Assembly: GCA_902789175.1 (NCBI GenBank)
Contig: CADANF010000003.1
Span: 1-64,000, forward strand
From: an uncultured Lachnospiraceae bacterium
GTDB lineage: Bacteria; Bacillota; Clostridia; Lachnospirales; Lachnospiraceae
Direction: 5' to 3'
DNA length: 64,000 bases
The notes under the pieces were generated by a model, which worked only from the letters and a program-made list of their open reading frames with translations, was not told where the DNA came from and ran no database searches. Shown one piece after another: positions 7,604 to 17,844 of this stretch. The translations under genes and the position numbers were made by a program. The first letter of the stretch is position 1, and the number at the start of each line of letters is the position of its first letter.

Positions 7604-8968
7604 TTAATTCTTAAAACTATGTATAGGTGCAGGAATACGTCCTGTTCTATTTACAAAATTATCACTTGAGTATGGATTTACTTTCATGATAGGAGCTTCT
7701 CCAAGAAGACCTCCGAATACTGCTCTATCTCCTTCTTTCTTTCCTATAACAGGAATGAGACGAACTGCTGTTGTCTTCTGGTTAATCATACCAATAGCCA
7801 TTTCATCGGCAATCATACCTGAAATAGTTGTAGCCTTTGTATCACCTGGAATAGCGATCATATCAAGACCTACAGAACATACACAAGTCATAGCCTCAAG
7901 TTTTTCTATTGAAAGAGCTCCATTTGAAGCTGCTGTGATCATACCCTGGTCTTCGCTTACAGGAATGAAAGCGCCTGAAAGTCCTCCTACTGAAGATGAA
8001 GCCATGATTCCGCCTTTCTTAACCTGATCATTAAGAAGTGCAAGGGCTGCTGTTGTACCAGGAGCACCGGCATATTCAACACCAATCTCGCAAAGAATAT
8101 CAGCAACTGAATCACCGATAGCTGGAGTAGGAGCAAGTGAAAGGTCTACGATACCAAATGGTACGCCAAGTCTCTTTGATGCTTCCTTTGCAATAAGCTG
8201 ACCAACACGAGTAATCTTAAATGCAGTCTTTTTAATTGTTTCACAGAGAACTTCAAAACTCTCTCCTCTAACTTCTTCAAGAGCAGTTTTAACAACTCCA
8301 GGACCACTTACACCAACATTTATAACTCTGTCACCTTCTGTAACACCGTGAAAAGCTCCAGCCATAAATGGATTATCATCTGGCGCATTACAAAATACAA
8401 CAAACTTGGCACATCCAAGCGAGTCATTATCCTTTGTAAGTTCAGCTGTTTCTTTGATGATCTCACCGATAAGTCTTACAGCATCCATATTGATACCTGT
8501 CTTTGTAGAACCAACATTAACTGAACTACATACAAAATCAGTACAGGCAAGAGCTTTTGGAATAGAACGGATAAGAAGCTCATCTGCCCTGGTCATATTC
8601 TTTGATACGATTGCAGAATATCCTCCAAGGAAATTTACCTTTACTTCCTTTGCAGCTGCATCAAGTACTTTAGCTATCTCTACAAAATCATCACTTGTCT
8701 TACAAACTGAAGCACCAACCAAAGCGATAGGTGTAATGGAAATTCTCTTATTAACGATAGGAATTCCATAAATCTTAGTAAGGTCTTCGCCTGTTTTTAC
8801 AAGATCTTTAGCGCTTGTTGTAATTTTATCGTAAATTGCATCACAAGTTGACTTTAAATCATTTCTAACACAATCAAGAAGGCTGATACCCATAGTGATT
8901 GTTCTTACATCCAGGTTCTCCTTACTGATCATATTATTAGTTTCTAAGACTTCTTCTATACTAATCAT
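7604..8968 (-). CDS. DUF711 (UPF0210, PFL-like) family protein
   Basis: A 454-residue cytoplasmic protein that matches the DUF711/UPF0210 family throughout ([12 protein letters not shown] near the start; ends [12 protein letters not shown]). The family is related in fold to pyruvate formate-lyase but its reaction is unknown. The start ATG has AAGG eight bases upstream. It follows a 90-residue ACT-domain gene with a 55-base gap; this ACT-DUF711 pair is conserved in many Firmicutes, so the ACT protein is presumably its regulator or partner. The RBS lies inside a possible hairpin described separately. Confidence 0.88.
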   Translation of the reverse strand: MISIEEVLETNNMISKENLDVRTITMGISLLDCVRNDLKSTCDAIYDKITTSAKDLVKTGEDLTKIYGIPIVNKRISITPIALVGASVCKTSDDFVEIAKVLDAAAKEVKVNFLGGYSAIVSKNMTRADELLIRSIPKALACTDFVCSSVNVGSTKTGINMDAVRLIGEIIKETAELTKDNDSLGCAKFVVFCNAPDDNPFMAGAFHGVTEGDRVINVGVSGPGVVKTALEEVRGESFEVLCETIKKTAFKITRVGQLIAKEASKRLGVPFGIVDLSLAPTPAIGDSVADILCEIGVEYAGAPGTTAALALLNDQVKKGGIMASSSVGGLSGAFIPVSEDQGMITAASNGALSIEKLEAMTCVCSVGLDMIAIPGDTKATTISGMIADEMAIGMINQKTTAVRLIPVIGKKEGDRAVFGGLLGEAPIMKVNPYSSDNFVNRTGRIPAPIHSFKN

Positions 8969-8971
8969 ATT

Positions 8972-9025
8972 AATGCCCTTTCTTTAATAAATTATAGATA
9001 TGAATTAATTACCGTTATGGGCATT
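8972..9025 (-). other. Inverted repeat overlapping DUF711 ribosome binding site
   Basis: AATGCCC (just after the stop codon of the ACT gene) and GGGCATT (overlapping the RBS of the DUF711 gene) are 7-bp perfect complements 40 bases apart. Ribosomes finishing the ACT gene would open the structure. This suggests translational coupling; it is inferred from sequence only. Confidence 0.4.
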
Positions 9026-9296
9026 AGATTCTATGCATCATGTCAAAGATTTCTTCTTTTTGTGCTTTGATCTGAACACCAATCTCACTGCCTACTTCAT
9101 CAAGTTCTCTGGCAATTTCTTCGTGGGATTTAACAGCTTTATCTGTATCAACTACCATCATCATATTAAAATAGCCCTGCATGATAGTCTGTGTAATGTC
9201 ACAGATATTAATGTTGTTACTTGCAAGGTAATTACATACTTTAGCGATGATACCTACGTTGTCCTTACCAACTACAGTAATGATTGTCTTTGTCAT
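9024..9296 (-). CDS. ACT domain protein (UPF0237 family)
   Basis: A 90-residue protein that is a single ACT domain with the family opening TIITVVGKDNVGIIAKV, followed by SNNINICDI. ACT domains bind amino acids or similar small ligands. The UPF0237 type resembles the N-terminal half of glycine cleavage repressor GcvR. It lies directly upstream of the DUF711 gene and 24 bases downstream of a WalJ-like hydrolase gene, in the same direction. Its ligand is unknown. Confidence 0.9.
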   Translation of the reverse strand: MTKTIITVVGKDNVGIIAKVCNYLASNNINICDITQTIMQGYFNMMMVVDTDKAVKSHEEIARELDEVGSEIGVQIKAQKEEIFDMMHRI

Positions 9297-9320
9297 GATA
9301 AAATGTCCTCCTAAAACTTT

Positions 9321-10118
9321 TTAAAACTCTGCCATTGCACTACACATATCACGGCGTGCAACATTCAGATTAAAATCTCTCACATCATCTGTATAAGGAT
9401 TACCTTTCAGCTCCTCCTTAACAGTTTCATATGCAAGTTCTATAAAATTATTCTCGTGACTTAAATGTCCGAGAATAATATTTTTAATGTGATCATTTAA
9501 TAATTCTCTTATAAGAAGACCTGAGGCTTCATTGGAAAGATGTCCTTTATCTCCCAAAATTCTTCTTTTTAGCTGATAAGGATAAGGTCCGGCCTCAAGC
9601 ATTCTGATATCATGATTTGCCTCAATAAGAAGACTATCATGGTCAGATAAAAAATCTATCATATTCTGATCATAACATCCTAAATCAGTTGCAAGAGCTG
9701 CTTTGCTCTTTCCATCAGAAAATGAATAGCAGACAGGATCAGCAGCATCATGACTAATAGGATGTGTACTGATAGTCATATCCTTTATCGTAAAGGAATT
9801 ATTGTTATCTATTGTTTTTAATAATGAAGTATCCATTTTTCCAAGAGATGACATAGAAAGAACCGCATCTCTTGTAGCCGGGGTAAGATATACTGGTGTG
9901 CCATATTTTCTCATGATGGTACCAAGACTTTTAACATGATCGATATGTTCATGGGTTATAAAGATTCCATCAATATCTTTAAGACTAAGGCTTTGGCTAT
10001 TTAGACCTTCTTCAGTTTTTTTCATACTGATGCCTGTATCAACCAGAAATGCAGTATTTTCAGTACCAACAAAAGTACAGTTGCCCTGGCTTCCGCTGGC
10101 AATATTCATTAGCTTCAT
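9321..10118 (-). CDS. MBL-fold metallohydrolase, WalJ/YycJ-like
   Basis: A 265-residue metallo-beta-lactamase-fold protein. The metal motif THEHIDHVKSL (HxHxDH) lies near residue 55, with further ligands in SHDAADP and a C-terminal LGHLSHEN. Length and opening (MKLMNIASGSQGNCTFV) match the WalJ/YycJ group, exonuclease-like enzymes linked in B. subtilis to the WalKR operon. No walKR genes are nearby. A likely promoter with a perfect TATAAT lies 30 bases upstream, so this is probably the first gene of a unit continuing to ACT and DUF711. Confidence 0.85.
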   Translation of the reverse strand: MKLMNIASGSQGNCTFVGTENTAFLVDTGISMKKTEEGLNSQSLSLKDIDGIFITHEHIDHVKSLGTIMRKYGTPVYLTPATRDAVLSMSSLGKMDTSLLKTIDNNNSFTIKDMTISTHPISHDAADPVCYSFSDGKSKAALATDLGCYDQNMIDFLSDHDSLLIEANHDIRMLEAGPYPYQLKRRILGDKGHLSNEASGLLIRELLNDHIKNIILGHLSHENNFIELAYETVKEELKGNPYTDDVRDFNLNVARRDMCSAMAEF

Positions 10119-10148
10119 ATAATCATCCTTTTCAGAAATCTAAAAGCT

Positions 10149-10176
10149 ATTATACAGTAAAAGATTTTAAAATCAA
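10149..10176 (-). promoter_or_regulatory. Probable sigma-A promoter for WalJ-like gene
   Basis: TTGATT (10176-10171) and TATAAT (10154-10149) with a 16-base spacer on the minus strand, about 30 bases before the start codon. Confidence 0.55.
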
Positions 10177-10190
10177 ATCTTATCTTCTAT

Positions 10191-11300
10191 TTATCTTCTT
10201 TTTAATATAAGGTTTTGTTCAAATATGCTCTGATACTGTGCATTTCCGCCAAAATTGATTATAGAAAAATTTTCTCTCATATCCTTTAGTAAAGAAATCT
10301 TATCAGGATCAAAAACAAGTATCTCAGCTCCAAGAAGAGAAGTGTTTCCTGCTATTTTTGCTTTAGAAACAAGAGATTCCGGGATAATCCCAAGAAAAGC
10401 ACTGTCGGAAAGTGACATATTAAATCCAAAACCTCCGGATATATAGAGATTATTTATATCATTAATATCATTAATATTAAGCCCTGCTTTTTTTATCAAA
10501 AGATAAAGTGATGAATATATTGCACTTACTGCTAATTGAACATCTCTTAATATTTCAGCTGAAATATTAATTTTTGTCCCGTTAGAAATAAGATCAATGC
10601 CATTTTTAACCATATCTTCATTTAATATTATATCAGGACTTATGATCTTCTTTTTTAATAATAAAGAAATGGCAGATAAAGTTGTAGAACCGTATATTCC
10701 TTTTGCTCTTGTGCAATTTTCGAAAGCAGGACCACAGGCTGCTGAAGTAGCATAATACTTATCATTTTTTCTTACAACTATTTCTCCATTGGTACCAAGA
10801 TCCATAAGGATATCATTTTCTTTTAAGGAAAGATAGATAAGCCCGCTTAATATATCTCCGCCGATAAAGGCTGATGCCCCAGCTATAACTCTTGTCTTAA
10901 CTCCTGCAAAAGTAATCTCTTCATCTGATGTAAAAGGCATCTTAAAAGGGCTTACCCCAAGAGATTCAATATTTTTTCCAAGGATAATTGATGCCATGGT
11001 AGTATTTGCGGATATTACAGCTCTTTTTATTACAGGTTTTATGTCTGGATCCTTATTTTTGGCAATACTAAAAAGCATTTTATTATAACTATCTAAAATA
11101 GCTTCTTCCATCATTTTTTTCATTCTTATAAGATTATCAGCTTTTTTAGAATTGGTTATACGGGATATTACATCAGAACCGAATATCTTCTCGGGATTAA
11201 GAAATCCATCTTTTGCAATTACTATATTATCTTCATTTATTATTGAAACTGCCACCGTTGTAGTTCCTACATCGATGGCAGCAAACAGCCTTTTTTCCAT
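10191..11300 (-). CDS. DUF4445/RACo-like ASKHA ATPase
   Basis: A 369-residue protein with the ASKHA phosphate motif AIDVGTTTVAVSI at the N-terminus, DLGTNGEIVV in the middle and a late glycine-rich LYISGGFGFN. This matches the C-terminal ATPase part of RACo, the reductive activator of corrinoid proteins (DUF4445). The N-terminal 2Fe-2S ferredoxin domain of classical RACo is absent. The gene begins three bases after the stop codon of the threonine ammonia-lyase gene. Since the MetH in this window lacks its own reactivation domain, this protein is a candidate activator, but their link is inference; other corrinoid methyltransferases may be its partner. Confidence 0.75.
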   Translation of the reverse strand: MEKRLFAAIDVGTTTVAVSIINEDNIVIAKDGFLNPEKIFGSDVISRITNSKKADNLIRMKKMMEEAILDSYNKMLFSIAKNKDPDIKPVIKRAVISANTTMASIILGKNIESLGVSPFKMPFTSDEEITFAGVKTRVIAGASAFIGGDILSGLIYLSLKENDILMDLGTNGEIVVRKNDKYYATSAACGPAFENCTRAKGIYGSTTLSAISLLLKKKIISPDIILNEDMVKNGIDLISNGTKINISAEILRDVQLAVSAIYSSLYLLIKKAGLNINDINDINNLYISGGFGFNMSLSDSAFLGIIPESLVSKAKIAGNTSLLGAEILVFDPDKISLLKDMRENFSIINFGGNAQYQSIFEQNLILKRR

Positions 11301-11303
11301 TAT

Positions 11304-12530
11304 TTATAAAACAGCCTTAGGGCTTTTATCCATAGGTCTATATCCTTTTTCTTTTAATACTTTGAATATCTCATCCTTATGTTCTGGTCCAAACGCTTCA
11401 AGAGTGATGACCAATTCAACAGCTGCATTTCTATTAAGAGATACAAACTGATTATGTTCAAGCTTAATGATATTACCTTTAAGTTCTGAAAGGATGTGAG
11501 ATACCTTCTCTAATTCACCTGGTCTATCAGGAAGAAGCACTGATACAGTAAATATTCTGCTTCTTGCAATAAGACCATGCTGAACAACAGATGATAATGT
11601 AATAACATCCATATTACCGCCAGAAAGGATACTTACCACTTTCTTTCCTTCAGGCTTAAGATGTTTTAAAGCAGCGACTGTAAGCAGACCTGAATTTTCA
11701 ACGATCATCTTATGATTCTCGATCATATCAAGGAATGCAACGATAAGTTCACTATCCTCAACAGTGATTATCTCATCTACATTTTTTTGAATATAAGGGA
11801 ATATCTTTGTTCCAGGAGTCTTTACTGCTGTACCATCTGCAATGGTATTAACTTTATCTAATGTAGTTACCTTGCCGTTTTTTATTGAAACCTGCATGCA
11901 GTTAGCCCCAGCTGGTTCAACGCCTATAACCTTGATCTTTGGATTAAGCATTTTGGCGAGAGTTGATACACCACAGGCAAGGCCGCCGCCACCAATTGGA
12001 ACAAGGATAGTATCTACAAACGGAAGTTCTTTTAATATTTCCATAGCGACAGTACTCTGACCTGTTGCTACTTCAAGATCGTCAAATGGAGGAATGATGG
12101 TATAGCCATTTTCTTTTGCAAGTTTCTTTGCATAGGCTGAAGATTCATCAAACACTTCACCATAAAGAACCACTTCTGCCCCATAGGACTTAGTACGATT
12201 TACTTTAATAAGTGGAGTTGATGTAGGCATAACGATAACTGCTTTACAATTAAATGCCTTTGCAGCATAAGCTACACCCTGAGCATGGTTTCCAGCTGAG
12301 GCTGTAATAAGCCCTTTAGCTCTCTCTTCATCTGATAACTGACTTATCTTATAATAAGCTCCTCTGATCTTATAGGCACCAGTAACCTGCATGTTTTCAG
12401 GTTTTAAATATACCTTGTTTCCTGTGATATTAGATAAATACTCAGATTCAACAAGAGCTGTATTCCTGGCTACCTTTGAAACGACTTCATAAGCCTCTTC
12501 ACATTTCTCTCTGCTCATTACTTCCATCAT
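11304..12530 (-). CDS. ilvA: Threonine ammonia-lyase (threonine dehydratase)
   Basis: A 408-residue PLP enzyme converting threonine to 2-oxobutyrate and ammonia. The PLP lysine is in TGAYKIRGAYYK, and the phosphate-binding glycine loop is GGGGLACG. A C-terminal ACT-like region (about residues 325-408: FTVSVLLPDRPGELEKVS) marks the medium form with a single regulatory domain. It could feed isoleucine synthesis together with IlvN and IlvC in this window or act catabolically toward propionate. GGAGG lies 10 bases before the ATG. It follows ftsY by 45 bases. Confidence 0.9.
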   Translation of the reverse strand: MMEVMSREKCEEAYEVVSKVARNTALVESEYLSNITGNKVYLKPENMQVTGAYKIRGAYYKISQLSDEERAKGLITASAGNHAQGVAYAAKAFNCKAVIVMPTSTPLIKVNRTKSYGAEVVLYGEVFDESSAYAKKLAKENGYTIIPPFDDLEVATGQSTVAMEILKELPFVDTILVPIGGGGLACGVSTLAKMLNPKIKVIGVEPAGANCMQVSIKNGKVTTLDKVNTIADGTAVKTPGTKIFPYIQKNVDEIITVEDSELIVAFLDMIENHKMIVENSGLLTVAALKHLKPEGKKVVSILSGGNMDVITLSSVVQHGLIARSRIFTVSVLLPDRPGELEKVSHILSELKGNIIKLEHNQFVSLNRNAAVELVITLEAFGPEHKDEIFKVLKEKGYRPMDKSPKAVL

Positions 12531-12575
12531 GTGCCTTAAACCTCCATAATTGCTAAAAAACTAGTAAAATAAAAC

Positions 12576-13553
12576 TTATTCTATATCGAATAGATCATCA
12601 TCTTTTTCTTCACCGATCTCATTATCTACCATAATATCGGTATCTGATTTGATATTAAAATCACTGAACAAAGCTGTAATATACTGACTTGGATCAAACC
12701 TCTGAAGATCATCGATCTTTTCACCAACACCGATATACTTAACAGGAACTGAAAGTTCTGATTCGATGGCAACAGCTATACCACCCTTTGCAGTACCGTC
12801 AAGCTTAGTGATGATGATACCATTTATCTCAGTTACATTTGAGAACTGTCTTGCCTGCTCAAGAGCATTCTGTCCTGTAGAACCATCAAGTACGATAAGG
12901 CTTTCTACATTTGCTTCAGGATATTCTCTTCCTATCACTCTTCTCATCTTAGCCAGCTCATCCATAAGATTTTTCTTGTTATGAAGTCTTCCGGCAGTAT
13001 CGATAAGGAGTATATCTGCTTTTCTTGCTTTAGCAGCACTTACTGCGTCATATACTACGCTGGATGGATCTGAACCTTCATGCTGAGAGATCATCTCAAC
13101 TCCGGCTCGATCAGCCCAGGTACCAAGCTGATCTATAGCTCCCGCACGGAAAGTATCAGCTGCAGCAATAAGTACATTTTTACCTCTGCGCTTATACTGA
13201 GCAGCAAGTTTTCCTATAGAAGTTGTCTTTCCAACTCCATTTACACCTATGATAAATATTACTGATTTTTTATCTTCAAAATCATAAGCTGACTGATCTA
13301 CAGACATCTGATCACGAAGAGAATTAATAACTAATTCCTTACATTCATGAGCATCTTTAAGATGAAGTTCTTTAACTTTTGCTTTTACATAATCAAGAAC
13401 TTTTTCTGTTGTCTCGTAACCCATATCTGCTTCAATAAGTGTCTCTTCCAAGTTATCATAAAAATCGTCATCGATCTCAGATACTTTAAATACATTTGCG
13501 ATACTCTGACTGGTCTTCTTGAGTCCTTCTTTAAGTTTTTGAAAAAATCCCAT
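12576..13553 (-). CDS. ftsY: Signal recognition particle receptor FtsY
   Basis: A 325-residue SRP GTPase that docks SRP-ribosome complexes at the membrane. The N-terminal helical N domain is followed by the G domain with GVNGVGKTTSIGKLA (P-loop), DTFRAGA, DTAGRLHNK and TKLDGTAKGG. The acidic A domain of E. coli FtsY is lacking, as in most Firmicutes. It has an acidic C-terminal tail (EIGEEKDDDLFDIE), which is unusual. It is 16 bases downstream of smc, the standard rnc-smc-ftsY order. Confidence 0.96.
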   Translation of the reverse strand: MGFFQKLKEGLKKTSQSIANVFKVSEIDDDFYDNLEETLIEADMGYETTEKVLDYVKAKVKELHLKDAHECKELVINSLRDQMSVDQSAYDFEDKKSVIFIIGVNGVGKTTSIGKLAAQYKRRGKNVLIAAADTFRAGAIDQLGTWADRAGVEMISQHEGSDPSSVVYDAVSAAKARKADILLIDTAGRLHNKKNLMDELAKMRRVIGREYPEANVESLIVLDGSTGQNALEQARQFSNVTEINGIIITKLDGTAKGGIAVAIESELSVPVKYIGVGEKIDDLQRFDPSQYITALFSDFNIKSDTDIMVDNEIGEEKDDDLFDIE

Positions 13554-13569
13554 ATTATCCTCCCTTAAA

Positions 13570-16500
13570 CTAGTTATCTAATTTATCTTCTATAAGGTTA
13601 ACAGATACCAGTGTAGATACACCTTTTTCCTGCATGGTGATACCATAAAGGCAGTCTGCACACTCCATTGTACCTTTTCTATGAGTAATAACAATGAACT
13701 GTGTATCTTTAGTAAGCTTAGACAGATAATTAGCAAATCTCTTTACATTTGAATCATCAAGAGCCGCCTCAATCTCATCCAAGAGACAGAAAGGTGATGG
13801 CTTGAGACTCTGTATTGCAAAAAGAAGTGAAATTGCTGTAAGAGCTTTTTCTCCACCGGATAACTGCATCATATTCTGAAGCTTCTTTCCTGGTGGCTGA
13901 GCATTGATTATGATACCTGTTTCAAGAAGGTTTTCTTCATCTACAAGTTCAAGACTGGCACGACCGCCACCGAACATTTCCTTAAACACTTTAGAGAACA
14001 TGGTCTGTATCTCTCTAAATTTAAGGGCAAATGTATCTTTCATTGCTCTGTCTAAGTCAGCAATTACTTTCTTTAAGTTTTCCTCTGCCTGTACTATATC
14101 ATCATGCTGGCTCTTAAGGAATGTATATCTTTCATTAACTTCCTTAAATTCTTCAACTGCTCCAACATTTACTTCACCTAAAGCTTTTATACGCTGCTTA
14201 ACACCGGATATAAGCTTCTTTAAAGCATTTGAGTCAGTATATTCATTTGATTTTAAACTTTCAGCTGAAGAATAAGTAAGCTCATATTCTTCCCACATGT
14301 AATTAGATAAATTATCTTTTTCTAATTCCTGTTTTTCAATAGTTGAATTAAGAGTAAATTCAGCCTTATCAAGACCACTGATACGTCCTGATAATTCCTC
14401 ACGTTTAGAAAAGAAAGCCTTATGACTATCATTTATCTTTGCTTTACTTCTGTTTAATTCATCTAATATCTTATTATGCTTATCTGTTCTTTCATTATTT
14501 TCAGCTATACGATGAGAATATTCTTCAATCTCCTTATTAAGACTTTCGGTAAGACTGGATTGTTCTTTTGTTCTCTCGTTATAACTATTTAATTCTGCTT
14601 TATATCTTCCTATATCAGCTTTTATCCTGGAAATAGCAGAATCAATAAATTCTTCACTCTTTTGGGCAGAACCAAGTTCAACCTTAAGGGCTGCAAGGCT
14701 CTCTTCCTTTCCGGTCCGGAAATTCTTTGCATCTAAAAGTTCCTTTTCCAAAGCTGAAATGGAATTTCTATTATTTTCAACAGCAATATCATGCTGTTTT
14801 GCTTCATCTAAAAGCTCATCCTTATTGCGGTTGATCTCAATTACCTGCTTATCTAATTCATCATTTTCTTTCTTGATAGAACCAAAACTAGCCTGGCATT
14901 CTTCTAAAACCTTTTCTACAGAACTCATATTGATAGTTATAGAATTCTTATCAATACTGAGACGATTAGCTTCAGAAGAAAGTCTGTCCTTTTCCTCAGA
15001 TAATCTTCTTACGTTAGCATCACATTCAACAGCTTCTTTTTGGGATTTTTCAAAGATTTCAGATGTTTTTTTGATCTCTTCTTCTAAGTCATCCATCTCT
15101 CTTTTTCTACCAAGAAGATTTGAATTGTTTTTAAATGCACCACCGCTCATTGCACCGCCTGGATTAAAAAGATCCCCAAGAAGTGTAACAATCCTTAAGT
15201 TGTGCTTATATTTTCTTTCAATCTTAATAGCATTATCGATATTATCAACTACGATAACTCTGCCTAAAAGGCTTGCAACAAGATCTTTATACTTCTTATC
15301 TGAGCTGGTAAGTTCTGAAGCAATACCTATAACTCCATGTTCATGAAGAGCATCCTGATCGACACTTCCTCTGCCTTTAACAGAAGTAAGTGGAAGGAAT
15401 GTGGCACGACCAAATTTGTTATCTCTTAAATATTTAATAAGATCTCTTGCAGTCTCTTCATCCTCAGTAACGATATTTTGAATTGCACCACCAAGGGCTG
15501 TTTCAATAGCTGTTTCATATTCTTTTTCAACTGAAATGATATCAGCTACAACACCAAGAATATTTGGATTTTTATCCTTTCTTTCCATGACACGCTTAAT
15601 GGACTGGCCATAACCTTCGTATCTTTCAGAAAGGTTTCTTACATTTTCATATTTTGACTTTAGGCTTATTATCTGCTGATTATATCTTCCCAGATTGTTC
15701 CTTAATTCATTTTGTTTTCTGATGCTACGCTCTAATTCATCTTCAACATTCTGTATATCTGTCTGATTTTTAGAATACTCAGCATTGATAGCAACAAACT
15801 TTTCAGAAAGTGTGCTGAAATTATTCTTTGCCTCATCTTCGGTCGCCTTAGATGTGATAAACTTTGATTTAAGTTCACTTCTTCTAAGAGAAATATTTTC
15901 AAGCATTGCATCATATCTTGCAGATTTTTCTTTTAAAGAACTGGAATTGTTAAGAGAATCGATGATGAATCCTTTAGCATCGTCAATTCTATTTTCAATC
16001 TCTGATACTTTAACAGAAGCTTTATTTACTTCATCTTCTGCAGCATGAACTCTATCTTCTCTTTCTTTATGATCAAGGTTAATGCGGGACTTTTTCTCAT
16101 TTTCTTTAGCAAGTTCTTCATTTAATCTTTCAAGTTCACCCTTAACACGTTCAATCTGGGTGACAGACTCTTTTGCAATACCTTCACAGGATGCAATCCT
16201 TTCTTTAAGTACACGGATCTCACCTTCTGATCTTTCATTATCAAGGGTACAGCCATTGATAACAAGTCTTGTATCTTCAATCTTCGTATTTAATTCTTCT
16301 AATTCTTCTTCAAGTCTTTCATATTCAGACTTGGTATCTTCAAATTCCTTAAGAAGACGTTCTTTATCGTCTTTTGTTATCTGAAGCTTTTCTTTATTTT
16401 CATCAAGTTTTTGTCTTAATTTATCTACTTCAAGAAGAAAAGAATTAACTTCATAAGTCTTTAATTCTTCCTTGTATTCAAGATATTTAACTGCCTTTTC

Positions 16501-17127
16501 AGACTGAGCTCTTAATGGCTCAATTCTATCCTGCAGGCCTGATAATATATCATTAACACGATTAAGGTTAGCATGTTCCGTTTCAAGTGATTTTTCTGTA
16601 GCCAGTTTATTCTTTTTATACTTAACAATACCTGCTGCTTCATCGAAAAGATCTCTTCTTTCTTCTGGTTTACCAGAGATGATCCTTTCTACCTGACCCT
16701 GTCCTATAATGGAATATCCTTCTTTACCGACACCGGTATCAAAGAAAAGGCTTGCTACATCTTTAAGACGGGATACATTTCCATTAATAAGATATTCACT
16801 TTCTCCTGAACGATATACTCGTCTTGCGACAGTTACTTCATTATAATCTATAGGAAGACTATGATCGGAATTATCAAGAGTTATCGCAACATAAGCTGAA
16901 CCCTGAGGCTTACGTAGCTCTGTACCTGAAAAAATAACATCTTCCATCTTGGATCCACGAAGTTTAAGGGCACTCTGTTCACCAAGTACCCATCTTACAG
17001 CATCACCAACATTACTTTTACCAGATCCATTAGGCCCTACAATTCCGGTAATACCCTTCTCAAATTTGAAATTTATCTTATTGGCAAAGGATTTAAAACC
17101 ATTTACCTCAATATTCTTTAAATACAT
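13570..17127 (-). CDS. smc: Chromosome segregation ATPase SMC
   Basis: An 1185-residue condensin ATPase. Walker A (GPNGSGKSN) is near residue 32, long coiled coils flank a hinge at about residues 510-650, the ABC signature LSGGEKA is near 1087, and Walker B (FCLLDEIEAALDD) near 1110. It organises and segregates the chromosome with ScpA and ScpB, both encoded at 30841-32183. It follows rnc by 13 bases and precedes ftsY by 16, so these are one transcript from the plsX promoter. Confidence 0.98.
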   Translation of the reverse strand: MYLKNIEVNGFKSFANKINFKFEKGITGIVGPNGSGKSNVGDAVRWVLGEQSALKLRGSKMEDVIFSGTELRKPQGSAYVAITLDNSDHSLPIDYNEVTVARRVYRSGESEYLINGNVSRLKDVASLFFDTGVGKEGYSIIGQGQVERIISGKPEERRDLFDEAAGIVKYKKNKLATEKSLETEHANLNRVNDILSGLQDRIEPLRAQSEKAVKYLEYKEELKTYEVNSFLLEVDKLRQKLDENKEKLQITKDDKERLLKEFEDTKSEYERLEEELEELNTKIEDTRLVINGCTLDNERSEGEIRVLKERIASCEGIAKESVTQIERVKGELERLNEELAKENEKKSRINLDHKEREDRVHAAEDEVNKASVKVSEIENRIDDAKGFIIDSLNNSSSLKEKSARYDAMLENISLRRSELKSKFITSKATEDEAKNNFSTLSEKFVAINAEYSKNQTDIQNVEDELERSIRKQNELRNNLGRYNQQIISLKSKYENVRNLSERYEGYGQSIKRVMERKDKNPNILGVVADIISVEKEYETAIETALGGAIQNIVTEDEETARDLIKYLRDNKFGRATFLPLTSVKGRGSVDQDALHEHGVIGIASELTSSDKKYKDLVASLLGRVIVVDNIDNAIKIERKYKHNLRIVTLLGDLFNPGGAMSGGAFKNNSNLLGRKREMDDLEEEIKKTSEIFEKSQKEAVECDANVRRLSEEKDRLSSEANRLSIDKNSITINMSSVEKVLEECQASFGSIKKENDELDKQVIEINRNKDELLDEAKQHDIAVENNRNSISALEKELLDAKNFRTGKEESLAALKVELGSAQKSEEFIDSAISRIKADIGRYKAELNSYNERTKEQSSLTESLNKEIEEYSHRIAENNERTDKHNKILDELNRSKAKINDSHKAFFSKREELSGRISGLDKAEFTLNSTIEKQELEKDNLSNYMWEEYELTYSSAESLKSNEYTDSNALKKLISGVKQRIKALGEVNVGAVEEFKEVNERYTFLKSQHDDIVQAEENLKKVIADLDRAMKDTFALKFREIQTMFSKVFKEMFGGGRASLELVDEENLLETGIIINAQPPGKKLQNMMQLSGGEKALTAISLLFAIQSLKPSPFCLLDEIEAALDDSNVKRFANYLSKLTKDTQFIVITHRKGTMECADCLYGITMQEKGVSTLVSVNLIEDKLDN

Positions 17128-17140
17128 ATATAGTTACCTG

Positions 17141-17839
17141 TTATTTTATTTTTATACCATTTTTAATTATAGTTCTGTGAGCAGCTTCCTGTTCAGCAGT
17201 TTTAATGGTATGTCCCGAACCTTCTTCACATTTAACTCCATTAAGATATGCAGCCACGGTGAATCTTTTATTATGATCCGGTCCCTCTTCCTTAAGAACT
17301 TCATAATGAAGCTCAATCAGATTCTTCTGGGAGTATTCCTGAAGGATTGACTTTGCATCATGATACATAGCTTTACCTTCAATATCATCCAAAAGAAATG
17401 TATTAACAAATTTTTTTGCTTCTTCCATGCCCCCATCAAGATAAATGGCACCGAGAAGTGCTTCGAAAAGATCACAAAGGATTGAAGCTCTGTCTCTTCC
17501 GCCGGTCTGCAATTCACCTTTACTAAGATAAAGATAATCTCCTAGATTAAGGCTTCGTGAAATCTGAGATAAGGTGTATTCACAGACAAGACTTGCACGA
17601 AGTCGTGTTAAATCACCTTCAGCCTTTTCAGGATAAGTGTAAAAAAGCACTTCACTGGATATATATTCTAATATTGCATCCCCAAGAAATTCATATCTTT
17701 CATATGATGGCACTTTATTTAAATGATATTCATTTGCATAGGATTTATGGGTGAAAGCAATATCTAAATGGCTTTTATCCTTAAATATATATCCAATCTT
17801 TTCTTCAAGACTTTTATAATCCTGTCCACCATAATTCAT
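17141..17839 (-). CDS. rnc: Ribonuclease III
   Basis: A 232-residue double-stranded RNA endonuclease for rRNA and mRNA processing. The signature ERYEFLGDAILEY (catalytic Glu and Asp) is near residue 46, with the second acidic site LFEALLGAIYLD. A C-terminal double-stranded RNA binding domain ends in HTIKTAEQEAAHRTI. It lies five bases after plsX. The acpP gene that commonly sits between plsX and rnc in Firmicutes is not here. Confidence 0.96.
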   Translation of the reverse strand: MNYGGQDYKSLEEKIGYIFKDKSHLDIAFTHKSYANEYHLNKVPSYERYEFLGDAILEYISSEVLFYTYPEKAEGDLTRLRASLVCEYTLSQISRSLNLGDYLYLSKGELQTGGRDRASILCDLFEALLGAIYLDGGMEEAKKFVNTFLLDDIEGKAMYHDAKSILQEYSQKNLIELHYEVLKEEGPDHNKRFTVAAYLNGVKCEEGSGHTIKTAEQEAAHRTIIKNGIKIK

Positions 17840-17844
17840 GTTTA

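Noticed and set aside
14759..15346. Open frame of 195 codons on the plus strand
   Set aside because: It is antisense to smc; the Ser/Leu-rich product is typical of reversed coiled-coil coding sequence.
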